Translations under genes and position numbers: made by a program
Notes under the pieces: generated by a model
Databases searched by the model: none
Told to the model about the DNA's origin: nothing
What the model saw: only the letters and a program-made list of their open reading frames with translations
In this document: positions 39,407 to 47,787 of the stretch, one piece after another
How the letters are laid out: each line of letters starts with the position of its first letter
Numbering within the stretch: the stretch's first letter is position 1
Assembly (NCBI RefSeq): GCF_029024945.1
Contig: NZ_CP118976.1
Span: 868,001 to 932,000, forward strand
Source: Staphylococcus succinus
GTDB taxonomy: Bacteria > Bacillota > Bacilli > Staphylococcales > Staphylococcaceae
Reading direction: 5' to 3'
DNA: 64,000 bases

Positions 39407-41806
39407 ATGAAAAATTATATTTCACATAAATTGATAGTTTCCAGCTTTGCATTTGCTTTAAGTGCAACCTTAGTATCCAAACCAACACATGCTGCAGGTG
39501 AGCAATTGGATAATCAGCTGCAAAATAATTCAAGGACTAATAGCGAAATAAATGATAATCAAGAGACTTCAAATATATTGAATGATGATACTAACCAAGA
39601 TATGCAACAAAAAGTGAATAGCTCAGGGATAAATCATCCAAGATTGGTTGAAGATCCAGCTCAAGTGGTATCTGCAGTGAGTGGTAGTGATAAAACGAAA
39701 AATATAACAGATACCTCACAATCTAATGATACGGATCAAGATAACAGCGATGGAACCGAGGAACCAACGCAACCAGATAATCGAAGCGATGATGGAGCAG
39801 GAGACACTTCACAACCCGATGATACGGATCAAGACAATAGCGATGGAACTGAGGAGCCAACGCAACCAGATAATCCAAGCGATGATGGAGCAGGAGACAC
39901 TTCACAACCCGATGATACGAATCAAGACAACAGTGATGGAACCGAGAAACCAACAGAACCAGATAAACCAAGTGATGGCGGAACCGAGGAGCCAACAGAA
40001 CCAGATAATCCGAGTGATGATGGAACAGGAGACACTTCAAAGCCCGACGATACGGATCAAGACAATAGCGACGGAACTGAGAAACCAACAGAACCAGATA
40101 ATCCGAGTGATGGCGGAACAGGAGACACTTCAAAGCCCGATGACACGAATCAAGATAATAGCGATGGAGCCGAGGAACCAACGGAGCCAGATAACCCGAG
40201 TGATGATGGAGCAGGAGACACTTCAAAGCCCGATGACACGAATCAAGATAATAGCGATGGAGCCGAGGAACCAACGGAGCCAGATAACCCGAGTGATGAT
40301 GGAGCAGGAGACACTTCAAAGCCCGATGATACGGATCAAGATAACAGTGATGGAACCGAGGAACCAACACAACCAGATAAACCGAGCGATGATGGAGCAG
40401 GAGACACTTCAAAGCCCGATGATACGGATCAAAACAACAGTGATGGAACCGAGGAACCAACGGAGCCAGATAAACCGAGCGATGATGGAACAGGAGACAC
40501 TTCACAACCCGATGATACGGGTCAAGACAACAGTGATGGAACCGAGAAACCAACAGAACCAGATAAACCAAGTGATGGCGGAACAGGAGAGCCAACACAA
40601 CCAGATAAACCGAGCGATGATGGAGCAGGAGACACTTCAAAGCCCGATGATACGGATCAAAACAACAGTGATGGAACCGAGGAACCAACGGAGCCAGATA
40701 ACCCGAGCGATGATGGAACAGGAGACACTTCACAACCCGATGATACGGGTCAAGACAACAGTGATGGAACCGAGAAACCAACAGAACCAGATAAACCAAG
40801 TGATGGCGGAACAGGAGAGCCAACGCAACCAGATAACCCGAGCGATGATGGGGTAGGAGACACTTCACAACCCGATGATTCAAATAAAACTACATCATCA
40901 GGTAGTACAAATCAAAACAATAGCGCCCCAAATAATCCGACAGAGCTAAATCAATCAGATGATAGTAAAAGTAATACAGGAGGGCATGCTACCGAACCTA
41001 CCAACACAAGCAGTAGTATACTAGCCAATCCAATAGAATCATCCAAGTCTAATAAGTCAATGGGGTCTTCAAATTCATTAACAACTATTAAACCAAGTGA
41101 AAGTGCTACTCATGAGTCAAACACTACAGAAAAGACAAAATCGTCTCAAACTATTGATAACAATGAGAATGACCAAAATCTTAGTAGCAATGAACATAGT
41201 AATGCATCCACGCAATATGTTTCAGGGAATAATGAGGATAATATCACTTATAGTGATTTAGCTGTAAATGATGAAGAAAAGAACGAGGACTCAGATGATG
41301 GACAATTGATTAGTAGATTTAATCAAATGTCAGTAGGGTCTTTTAAATATAATCCATTTGTATTAAATCAAGTAAGGCAGTTAAATAATAATGTAGACAA
41401 AGTATCAGATAAAGATATTTCAGCGATTTTAAGAAAACAAGATTTTGCTGATAATTCTTATTTAAATAAGTTACAAAAAGATACGAATTATTTTAAGTTC
41501 CAATATTTTAATCCTTTAAAGTCTAGTGACTATTATAAGAACTTAGATAAACAAGTTTTAGCATTAATTACAGGAGATATTGGAACGATGCCGGATTTGA
41601 AAAAACCAGAAGGTAAAGCTTTAACTGGTAAATACGAATATCATTCTAGTAGCAATGAAGAGATGACCCATACAAAAGAAAAAGAAGCCTCAGATACCAT
41701 TGATATAAAATTTGAGAGAACCTTATTTGCGCTAATGACAGCAATGATTATGATATTTATAGGTATGGTTGTTGGTTATTTTGTACATCGTAAAAATAAA
41801 AAGTAG
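39407..41806 (+). CDS. sdrH: SdrH-like surface protein with 31-residue acidic repeats
   Basis: 799 residues. A signal peptide (residues 1-29, KLIVSSFAFALSATLVSKP then THAA) is followed by a short N-terminal region, an Asp/Pro/Thr/Ser/Glu-rich repeat domain (about 102-490), a Ser/Asn-rich linker, a conserved non-repeat region (about 640-760) and one C-terminal membrane helix with a KNKK tail. There is no LPXTG motif, as in S. aureus SdrH, which occupies the same place between agr and mroQ/groESL. The repeat is longer and more complex than Ser-Asp dipeptides. Host role unknown. Confidence 0.85.
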   Translation: MKNYISHKLIVSSFAFALSATLVSKPTHAAGEQLDNQLQNNSRTNSEINDNQETSNILNDDTNQDMQQKVNSSGINHPRLVEDPAQVVSAVSGSDKTKNITDTSQSNDTDQDNSDGTEEPTQPDNRSDDGAGDTSQPDDTDQDNSDGTEEPTQPDNPSDDGAGDTSQPDDTNQDNSDGTEKPTEPDKPSDGGTEEPTEPDNPSDDGTGDTSKPDDTDQDNSDGTEKPTEPDNPSDGGTGDTSKPDDTNQDNSDGAEEPTEPDNPSDDGAGDTSKPDDTNQDNSDGAEEPTEPDNPSDDGAGDTSKPDDTDQDNSDGTEEPTQPDKPSDDGAGDTSKPDDTDQNNSDGTEEPTEPDKPSDDGTGDTSQPDDTGQDNSDGTEKPTEPDKPSDGGTGEPTQPDKPSDDGAGDTSKPDDTDQNNSDGTEEPTEPDNPSDDGTGDTSQPDDTGQDNSDGTEKPTEPDKPSDGGTGEPTQPDNPSDDGVGDTSQPDDSNKTTSSGSTNQNNSAPNNPTELNQSDDSKSNTGGHATEPTNTSSSILANPIESSKSNKSMGSSNSLTTIKPSESATHESNTTEKTKSSQTIDNNENDQNLSSNEHSNASTQYVSGNNEDNITYSDLAVNDEEKNEDSDDGQLISRFNQMSVGSFKYNPFVLNQVRQLNNNVDKVSDKDISAILRKQDFADNSYLNKLQKDTNYFKFQYFNPLKSSDYYKNLDKQVLALITGDIGTMPDLKKPEGKALTGKYEYHSSSNEEMTHTKEKEASDTIDIKFERTLFALMTAMIMIFIGMVVGYFVHRKNKK
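39710..40880 (+). repeat. 93-bp coding repeats in the sdrH-like gene
   Basis: Eleven in-frame units of 31 codons (core DTSKPDDTDQDNSDGTEEPT) and a remnant. Three units carry an extra 14-codon insertion (EPTQPDKPSDDGAG-type). The fifth and sixth units are identical, and the last four units form two copies of a 76-residue higher-order repeat. This is a likely site of length variation between strains. Confidence 0.9.
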
Positions 41807-41845
41807 TAATACTAAATTTGGATTGAAGAATCATCTAAAATAATA

Positions 41846-41883
41846 AAAAGGCAGTGCTCATTTACTAATGAGCACTGCCTTTT
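41846..41883. terminator. Bidirectional terminator between sdrH-like gene and mroQ
   Basis: Stem AAAAGGCAGTGCTCAT/ATGAGCACTGCCTTTT with a 6-nt loop. Both flanking genes converge on it. Confidence 0.92.
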
Positions 41884-41903
41884 ATAGTCTATCCATATCC
41901 ATA

Positions 41904-42647
41904 TTAATAAAGGAAATGAAGAATAAAAGAAGCTGATTCTTGTAGCTCTTTTATTTTTTCAGGTCCAAGGAAGACTTGTATAATAACTACAAACCCATTT
42001 TGCATTATATGTACAAGGATTGGAACCCAGATTCGCTTAGTATAGGTATATAAAGCAGCAAAGATGAAGCCCATACCAAAGTAAATCATGAAGAATGAAG
42101 GATCACCATGAGCAGCGCTAAAGATAATTGAACTTACAATTGCAGCTACAAGGAAACGTAAAGTTTTATTCCCCTTCATAATATTATATAATTCTCCGAA
42201 GATTACCTTCCTAAAGACAAATTCCTCTAAAATAGGTCCAACAATTGAAATTAAAATAATAAATATAGGTATTTCATTTGCTACCTTCATTAATCTTTCA
42301 GTGTTAGGACTTTTATTAGGCGCACCAAATACGTACATGTTGATTACGCCAGCAACAACTTGGTAAATCATTACGATAACATAACCTATAATTGCCCAAA
42401 GAATAACATACCGTTTTTTCTCTTTGGGTTGTTGTTCTAAACGTGTAGGATTAGCTATGAAATTATTTATAATAATAATGATAACTGCTGCAATAATAAA
42501 TAATGCTACTTGCGCGTAAATATTAGCAAAGAGAAGCTCTTTGCCAGTAAAATTGTTAAATAAACCTGCCATTTGTATGAAAGCAACACCAAATTGTGCA
42601 AGTCCGTAAATAATTAATGTCAAAATGGACACCCATATACGAGACAT
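41904..42647 (-). CDS. mroQ: CPBP-family intramembrane metalloprotease MroQ
   Basis: 247 residues with about seven hydrophobic segments. The CPBP catalytic motifs are EEFVFRKVIFGE (EExxxR, about residues 143-148), FSAAHGDPSFF and the later HIMQNGF. In S. aureus MroQ, beside sdrH and groESL, is needed for full Agr peptide activity. The same neighbourhood here supports the call. Confidence 0.9.
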   Translation of the reverse strand: MSRIWVSILTLIIYGLAQFGVAFIQMAGLFNNFTGKELLFANIYAQVALFIIAAVIIIIINNFIANPTRLEQQPKEKKRYVILWAIIGYVIVMIYQVVAGVINMYVFGAPNKSPNTERLMKVANEIPIFIILISIVGPILEEFVFRKVIFGELYNIMKGNKTLRFLVAAIVSSIIFSAAHGDPSFFMIYFGMGFIFAALYTYTKRIWVPILVHIMQNGFVVIIQVFLGPEKIKELQESASFILHFLY

Positions 42648-42728
42648 AATGAACCTCCAAAAATTAGATTATAATTTATTTTATCGTAAAACTGCTCGGT
42701 ACACAAAATTTAGTTCAATAGTTTTAAC

Positions 42729-42757
42729 TTGAAATATTGACCAAATTTGATTATTAT
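42729..42757 (+). promoter_or_regulatory. groESL promoter with CtsR-like operator
   Basis: TTGAAA (42729-42734), 17-bp spacer, TATTAT (42752-42757). The spacer holds TTGACC-AAA-TTTGATT (42737-42752), close to the CtsR tandem heptad on the reverse strand. Dual CtsR and HrcA control of groESL is known in S. aureus. Confidence 0.7.
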
Positions 42758-42767
42758 AGAAAGTAGA

Positions 42768-42794
42768 TTAGCACTCACAATCTTTAAGTGCTAA
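42768..42794 (+). promoter_or_regulatory. CIRCE element (HrcA operator)
   Basis: TTAGCACTC, 9 bases, then AAGTGCTAA: one mismatch from the TTAGCACTC-N9-GAGTGCTAA consensus. It lies about 10 bases beyond the -10 box, over the transcription start. Confidence 0.95.
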
Positions 42795-42824
42795 AAGATT
42801 TACTATTTTAAGGAGGAACATTCA

Positions 42825-43112
42825 ATGTTAAAGCCATTAGGTAGTCGAGTAGTTATTCAGAAAACAGAACAAGAGCAAACAACAAAAAGTGGTATCGTTT
42901 TAACGGATAGCGCTAAAGAAAAATCTAACGAAGGTACTATAATTGCAGTAGGTGCAGGTCGTACTCTAGAAGATGGTTCTCGAATTGCTCCTGAAGTAAA
43001 AGAAGGCGACAAAGTAGTATTCCAACAGTTTGCTGGTACAGAAGTTAAACGTGGAGACGAAACATACTTAATCGTTAATGATGACGATATATTAGCAGTT
43101 ATTGAAGCATAA
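42825..43112 (+). CDS. groES: Co-chaperonin GroES
   Basis: 95 residues starting MLKPLGSRVVIQKTEQE behind AAGGAGGAACATTCA. The mobile loop region (TKSGIVLTDSAKEKSNEG) and the roof region are present. It caps the GroEL cavity. Operon with groEL. Confidence 0.98.
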   Translation: MLKPLGSRVVIQKTEQEQTTKSGIVLTDSAKEKSNEGTIIAVGAGRTLEDGSRIAPEVKEGDKVVFQQFAGTEVKRGDETYLIVNDDDILAVIEA

Positions 43113-43165
43113 TAAAATTTAAAATAAACATATAATAATACGAACATGATGGAGGTAAAAATAAT

Positions 43166-44791
43166 ATGGCAAAAGATTTAAAATTTTCCGAAGACGCACG
43201 TCAATCCATGTTAAGAGGTGTTGATAAATTAGCTAACGCCGTGAAGGTAACAATTGGACCAAAAGGACGTAATGTTGTATTAGATAAAGAGTATACGTCA
43301 CCACTTATTACAAACGATGGTGTTACTATTGCAAAAGAAATCGAATTAGAAGACCCTTATGAAAATATGGGTGCCAAACTAGTTCAAGAAGTTGCAAATA
43401 AAACAAATGAAATTGCTGGCGATGGTACTACAACAGCTACCGTTCTTGCTCAAGCTATGATTCAAGAAGGCTTGAAAAACGTAACGAGTGGCGCAAACCC
43501 AGTAGGATTACGTCAAGGTATTGATAAAGCTGTAGACGTAGCAATCGATGCATTACATGAAATTTCTCAAAAAGTTGATAATAAAAATGAAATCGCACAA
43601 GTTGGCGCAATTTCTGCAGCGGATGAAGAAATTGGTAAATACATTTCAGAAGCGATGGAAAAAGTTGGCAACGATGGTGTCATTACAATTGAAGAATCTA
43701 GTGGATTTAATACTGAATTAGAAGTCGTTGAAGGTATGCAATTTGATCGTGGTTATCAGTCACCATACATGGTCACAGATTCAGATAAAATGGTAGCTGA
43801 ACTTGAAAGACCATATATTTTAATTACTGATAAGAAAATTTCTTCTTTCCAAGACATTCTTCCATTATTAGAACAAGTTGTTCAAGCAAGTAGACCGATC
43901 TTAATTGTTGCAGATGATGTAGAAGGAGATGCACTTACTAACATCGTGCTTAACCGTATGCGTGGTACATTTACAGCAGTTGCTGTTAAGGCACCTGGAT
44001 TTGGAGATCGTCGTAAGGCAATGTTAGAAGATTTAGCCATCTTAACTGGTGCACAAGTTATTACTGATGACTTAGGATTAGAGTTAAAAGATGCAACAAT
44101 TGATATGTTAGGTACTTCAAATAAAGCTGAAATTACTAAAGATAATACAACAATTGTAGATGGTAATGGTGACCAAAATAGTATTGATGCACGTGTGAGT
44201 CAAATCAAATCACAAATTGAAGAGACTGATTCTGAATTCGATAAAGAAAAATTACAAGAACGTTTAGCGAAACTCGCTGGTGGTGTTGCAGTAATTAAAG
44301 TTGGTGCAGCGAGCGAAACAGAATTGAAAGAACGTAAATTACGTATTGAAGATGCTTTGAATTCTACTAGAGCAGCAGTTGAAGAAGGTATTGTTGCCGG
44401 CGGTGGTACAGCACTTATGAATATTTACGACAAGGTTGCACAAATCGATGCTGAAGGCGATGTTGCTACAGGTATTAATATCGTATTAAAAGCATTAGAA
44501 GCACCTGTTCGCCAAATTGCTGAAAATGCTGGTCTGGAAGGATCTATCATTGTTGAAAGACTTAAAAATGCAGAAGTTAACGTTGGTTTCAATGCCGCTA
44601 CAAATGAGTGGGGCAATATGTTAGAAGCAGGAATTGTTGATCCTACTAAAGTTACGCGTTCTTCATTACAACATGCAGCAAGCGTTGCCGCAATGTTCTT
44701 AACAACTGAAGCAGTTGTAGCTCGCATTCCAGAAGAAACTAACAACGAGGCACAAGCAGGTGGCATGGGCGGTATGCCAGGGATGATGTAA
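43166..44791 (+). CDS. groEL: Chaperonin GroEL
   Basis: 541 residues. The ATP-binding GDGTTTATVLAQ (about 86-97), the family signature AAVEEGIVAGGG (about 404-415) and the glycine-methionine tail GGMGGMPGMM are intact. It starts 53 bases after groES with its own GGAGG. Confidence 0.99.
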   Translation: MAKDLKFSEDARQSMLRGVDKLANAVKVTIGPKGRNVVLDKEYTSPLITNDGVTIAKEIELEDPYENMGAKLVQEVANKTNEIAGDGTTTATVLAQAMIQEGLKNVTSGANPVGLRQGIDKAVDVAIDALHEISQKVDNKNEIAQVGAISAADEEIGKYISEAMEKVGNDGVITIEESSGFNTELEVVEGMQFDRGYQSPYMVTDSDKMVAELERPYILITDKKISSFQDILPLLEQVVQASRPILIVADDVEGDALTNIVLNRMRGTFTAVAVKAPGFGDRRKAMLEDLAILTGAQVITDDLGLELKDATIDMLGTSNKAEITKDNTTIVDGNGDQNSIDARVSQIKSQIEETDSEFDKEKLQERLAKLAGGVAVIKVGAASETELKERKLRIEDALNSTRAAVEEGIVAGGGTALMNIYDKVAQIDAEGDVATGINIVLKALEAPVRQIAENAGLEGSIIVERLKNAEVNVGFNAATNEWGNMLEAGIVDPTKVTRSSLQHAASVAAMFLTTEAVVARIPEETNNEAQAGGMGGMPGMM

Positions 44792-44839
44792 TTTTACGTC
44801 ACAAACCAAACATAGAACAATTATTAATATTTCATTATG

Positions 44840-44880
44840 GTAAGCTCCTCGCTATATTAAATATAGTGAGGAGCTTACTT
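44840..44880 (+). terminator. groESL terminator
   Basis: An 18-bp stem, GTAAGCTCCTCGCTATAT with ATATAGTGAGGAGCTTAC, around a 3-nt loop. The following T run is short. The 180 bp from here to the DinB gene hold no gene that I see. Confidence 0.8.
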
Positions 44881-45056
44881 GATGGTTTTATAACGTTTTC
44901 ATATTCAAAAGAAATTTATATCTAATTTATTAAAAAATAAGTATATCAATAAGTGAATAATAAATATTAATATAGGGTAGAGATGGAATAGTCTTTGCTA
45001 CATAGATGCTGTGATGTGAATCGTTTTAAACTTTGAAAACGAAAGGGAGCTAAATT

Positions 45057-45524
45057 ATGACAAATAAATCAGTTTATGAGGTTATCGATTCAGGTATAAA
45101 TTATATTATTACGGGATACGACAACTGGAATAATGAACAAGTACTTGATGATAAAATAGACGCTTTTCCAAATACGATCCATTGGCAATATGGTCACGTT
45201 TTAACAATATTTGAAACAGTTCTATCATTATGCGAACAAAATGAAGTGGATGTAGCAAAATATACAAAACTATTTGGTTATGGTTCGTCTCCAGATAAGT
45301 GGGGAGATGCAGATATTCCGAGTGTTGACGAAATATTTACTCACCTTAAAACATTAGGTGAACGTGCAAGAAAATTAACTGATCAGCAGTTAGAAGCAGA
45401 ACTTACAGAAACTATAGCTGGTTGTAGTACATTAGATGAACTATTGGTTTTAAATGCCATTCATATTCCTATACATGCTGGTAAAATAGAAGAAATGTCA
45501 CGTTTGTTAAGACAACAACAATAA
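45057..45524 (+). CDS. DinB/YfiT-like four-helix metalloprotein
   Basis: 155 residues behind GAAAGGGAGCTAAATT. The three histidines of the DinB metal site are in WQYGHVLTIFE (about 44), AIHIPIHAGKIEEM (about 139 and 143). Related proteins include bacillithiol transferases; this one may be of that kind, but no substrate can be read. Monocistronic. Confidence 0.85.
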   Translation: MTNKSVYEVIDSGINYIITGYDNWNNEQVLDDKIDAFPNTIHWQYGHVLTIFETVLSLCEQNEVDVAKYTKLFGYGSSPDKWGDADIPSVDEIFTHLKTLGERARKLTDQQLEAELTETIAGCSTLDELLVLNAIHIPIHAGKIEEMSRLLRQQQ

Positions 45525-45527
45525 TAA

Positions 45528-45577
45528 AAATAAAAGAGATGGGTCACCTGAATTTAGGCGATCCATCTCTTTTATTT
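45528..45577. terminator. Bidirectional terminator between DinB and aminotransferase genes
   Basis: Stem AAATAAAAGAGATGG/CCATCTCTTTTATTT, extended by TC-CCT/AGG-GA pairs inside. The two genes converge. Confidence 0.9.
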
Positions 45578-45600
45578 GTGCATAAAGTAAAATATAGTAA

Positions 45601-46890
45601 TTAATTTTGTAAATCTGCAATAGCTTTGGCAATAGTATCAAAGACATGTGGAATATCGTCTTTTTCTACACAACTAAAGGCAATACGTATATCTGTAGCA
45701 TTAAGTGCGATAATCCCAATAGAGTATTGATCAATGAGGTGTTTACGTAATTGTTCTGGATCTACATCTTTAACTTGTAAAGCCATGAAATAACCTGAAT
45801 TGAAGTCATAGGGCTGCCAAAACTGTGCATATTTATCATCATAAACGACAGCTTTTGTTACTTCATATCTTGCTTGTAATGTGTCTATATTTTGTTGGAT
45901 TTCTTTATTAAATGTTTCACTATGTTCTAATACATATTTTACTGCGCTTTGAGAAGGCATAGGCCCGCTTGAAATATTACTACGAATCATACCTTTGACT
46001 TTGGCTTCTAGCACTTGTTTTGTTATTTCATTGTTTACGCCGAAAGTGATGAAACCTACGCGTAATCCCCAAGCAAAAAATTCTTTAGTTGCACCATCTA
46101 AACGGATAGGCAAGATATTGTCTAAGTGTAAGTTTGTTAAAGCCGTAAATAAAGACTGTGTATATACATCTTCATAGAATAAGCCATAATAAGCATCATC
46201 GACTAATGCAATTACGTTTGTACCACGTTCTGCAAGTGATTTAATAGCATTAACAATTGTTGTAACTTCATCTTGAGTAGGTGTATAACCCGTAGGATTA
46301 TTTGGATAGTTTAATATTAAGATAACTTTATCTTTTTTATAATTTTCTAAAGTATTGACTAATGCTTCAGTCGTAAAGTGACCTTCTTCATCAAAAATAT
46401 CGTATGTTTCGATTTCAGCATTATGTCTAGTACTATAAACAAGTTTGTAATTACCCCAGTTATGAGTAGGTAATAATAATGTATCACCACTATCAACGAA
46501 CATATCGCCAACTAATGATAAACCATGAGTTAAAGCATTTGTAAGAATAGGTCTAGTCATATCTTTTTTATCTAAATCTGGATTTTCTTTTAGCATTTTT
46601 TGTTGCCATAAATCGCGCAGGGGTTCAATACCTTGTGGTGGTGCATAAGGGAAGATATCGTCAGGCTCTAAATGGTTAAACATATCATTTAAAGTATTGG
46701 CATACATCTTACTATCACTGTAAGTTGCCATACCAATTGTTGCATTATATTGTGTAGATTTTGCTTCTGCAGATTGAGATAATATACCTTTTGGATAGTA
46801 CATTAATTTGCCAAGATCTGATAGCATATCTGCAACCTCTGGATTTGATTTAGATAACTGTTCATTTAAATCTAAAGCTAATGGATTCAT
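45601..46890 (-). CDS. PLP-dependent aminotransferase, class I/II
   Basis: 429 residues. The PLP lysine is in DGATKEFFAWGLRVGF (about residue 265-280), the asparagine/aspartate pair in NYPNNPTGY and ALVDDAYYGLFYED. Longer than most aminotransferases through its N-terminal 60 residues. Substrate unknown. A staphylococcal orthologue lies near groESL. The long minus-strand frame upstream of its start is spurious. Confidence 0.88.
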   Translation of the reverse strand: MNPLALDLNEQLSKSNPEVADMLSDLGKLMYYPKGILSQSAEAKSTQYNATIGMATYSDSKMYANTLNDMFNHLEPDDIFPYAPPQGIEPLRDLWQQKMLKENPDLDKKDMTRPILTNALTHGLSLVGDMFVDSGDTLLLPTHNWGNYKLVYSTRHNAEIETYDIFDEEGHFTTEALVNTLENYKKDKVILILNYPNNPTGYTPTQDEVTTIVNAIKSLAERGTNVIALVDDAYYGLFYEDVYTQSLFTALTNLHLDNILPIRLDGATKEFFAWGLRVGFITFGVNNEITKQVLEAKVKGMIRSNISSGPMPSQSAVKYVLEHSETFNKEIQQNIDTLQARYEVTKAVVYDDKYAQFWQPYDFNSGYFMALQVKDVDPEQLRKHLIDQYSIGIIALNATDIRIAFSCVEKDDIPHVFDTIAKAIADLQN

Positions 46891-47002
46891 AGTTGGTCAG
46901 CCTCTCTTTACTTATTGATATACTTATATTATCTCTAAATTGATTAAATTTAAAGTCTTGGCTGTATTTTAAAGTGAATTTGTAAAAAATGAATATTTTT
47001 AC

Positions 47003-47031
47003 CGAACATACGTTCTGTTTTATGTTAGAAT
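47003..47031 (+). promoter_or_regulatory. LexA (SOS) box and extended -10 promoter of the toxin gene
   Basis: CGAACATACGTTCT (47003-47016) matches the Gram-positive LexA consensus CGAACRNRYGTTYC at all but the last base. Ten bases later lies TGTTAGAAT (47023-47031), an extended -10. The box covers the -35 region, so bound LexA would block transcription of the toxin mRNA. Confidence 0.8.
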
Positions 47032-47084
47032 ATAAACAGGCCATCCAATCCCTACATGGTACTTTTTTCTGTGGGAGGTGTAGT

Positions 47085-47183
47085 ATGAATACGTGGTGGC
47101 AAGAAATGATTACAACTTTGGTGACAGGTAGCTTACTTGTGGTATTCCGTGTTTGGTTAGAAATAAAATGGAAAGACAAATAG
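47085..47183 (+). CDS. Fst-like type I toxin, 32-residue membrane peptide
   Basis: Small frame with GGGAGG 6 bases before the ATG. The peptide starts MNTWWQEM, has a hydrophobic segment ITTLVTGSLLVVFRVWL (about 9-25) and a basic tail EIKWKDK. The pattern hydrophobic-G-x5-F-x2-WL-basic is that of Fst/PepA-like toxins, which insert into membranes. A convergent antisense RNA and direct repeats support the toxin-antitoxin reading. It is too short to be found by length alone and has no similarity that I can check. Confidence 0.75.
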   Translation: MNTWWQEMITTLVTGSLLVVFRVWLEIKWKDK

Positions 47184-47194
47184 GTGGCCTTACA

Positions 47195-47255
47195 CAAAAA
47201 AACCCCAAGTCTGATGACGCAGACTTGGGGTTGTGTAGTATAATCCGTGGATACA
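47195..47255 (-). ncRNA. Antitoxin RNA convergent with the Fst-like toxin
   Basis: On the minus strand, TTGCAG (47285-47290), 17 bp and TAAAAT (47262-47267) form a good promoter. A transcript from about 47255 would be near 60 nt and end at the stem AACCCCAAGTCTG/CAGACTTGGGGTT (47201-47232) followed by seven T residues. It carries the complement of TGTAGTATAATCCGTGG (47234-47250), nearly identical to TGTAGTATGAATACGTGG (47079-47096) over the toxin start codon, so it could mask translation. This is the arrangement of the pAD1 par RNAII. Confidence 0.7.
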
Positions 47256-47399
47256 TAAATAATTTTATCATCAAAAATAAAAGTCTGCAAACATAATATT
47301 TTATTGTATTAAATAGAAATTGAGAGGAGATAGTCATACCATCACTTTTAGAAATTGAAGTCGAAGTTTGATACAATGATATTGTTCGAGGTGAAGGAA

Positions 47400-47588
47400 A
47401 TGAAACATTTAACAAAAATATTTGTGATCATAGCATTGATATCGTTTGTCGTTGGTTATTATTTACAGGCTACTGGTCATGAAAGTTCTGGCATAAAATT
47501 GTTGATTGCAGCAATTATGTTTATGATTTGTGCGTTTATAAATAGAAATAATAATAGACGTCAAAGAAATAATCAGCAAAAAAAATAA
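47400..47588 (+). CDS. Small two-helix membrane protein
   Basis: 62 residues from the ATG at 47400 (MKHLTKIFVIIALISF), with GAGGTGAAGG upstream. Two hydrophobic segments (about 6-22 and 32-47) and a basic Asn/Arg/Gln tail. I do not recognise a family. It is alone between two terminators. Confidence 0.75.
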   Translation: MKHLTKIFVIIALISFVVGYYLQATGHESSGIKLLIAAIMFMICAFINRNNNRRQRNNQQKK

Positions 47589-47597
47589 AATTTTAAA

Positions 47598-47648
47598 ACA
47601 ATGCTCTAAGTGAGGTAGCTAAATATTATACCTTAATTAGAGCATTGT
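47598..47648 (+). terminator. Terminator of the small membrane protein gene
   Basis: Stem ACAATGCTCTAA/TTAGAGCATTGT with a 27-nt loop that pairs partly, then a T run. Confidence 0.8.
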
Positions 47649-47737
47649 TTTTTATTATGAATCATAATTATAGTAGTGAAATGCATTAAAAAATGATTTT
47701 TAACTGTGGACTATAATGTTACATGGGGTTTACAAGA

Positions 47738-47769
47738 CTGTATATATTGTATATATTGTATATATACAG
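47738..47769 (+). promoter_or_regulatory. Palindromic operator upstream of pmtR
   Basis: CTGTATATA, 14 bases of TTGTATATATTGTA repeats, then TATATACAG: an inverted repeat with an internal tandem of TATATTGTA. It sits 19 bases before the pmtR start. YtrA-type GntR regulators bind such sites to repress their own operon. Confidence 0.7.
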
Positions 47770-47787
47770 CTGTGAAGGAGGACGTCC

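Noticed and set aside
39723..40883. Long open frames (386 codons minus, 376 codons plus) over the sdrH-like repeats
   Set aside because: Produced by the periodic codon composition of the 93-bp repeat; no ribosome site and no recognisable protein.
41690..41806. LPXTG sorting signal at the end of the sdrH-like protein
   Set aside because: No LPxTG-type motif precedes the membrane helix; anchoring is by the helix itself.
46862..47415. Minus-strand frames across the toxin locus (about 101 and 142 codons)
   Set aside because: They run antisense through a terminator hairpin and the small gene, without ribosome sites or conserved motifs.
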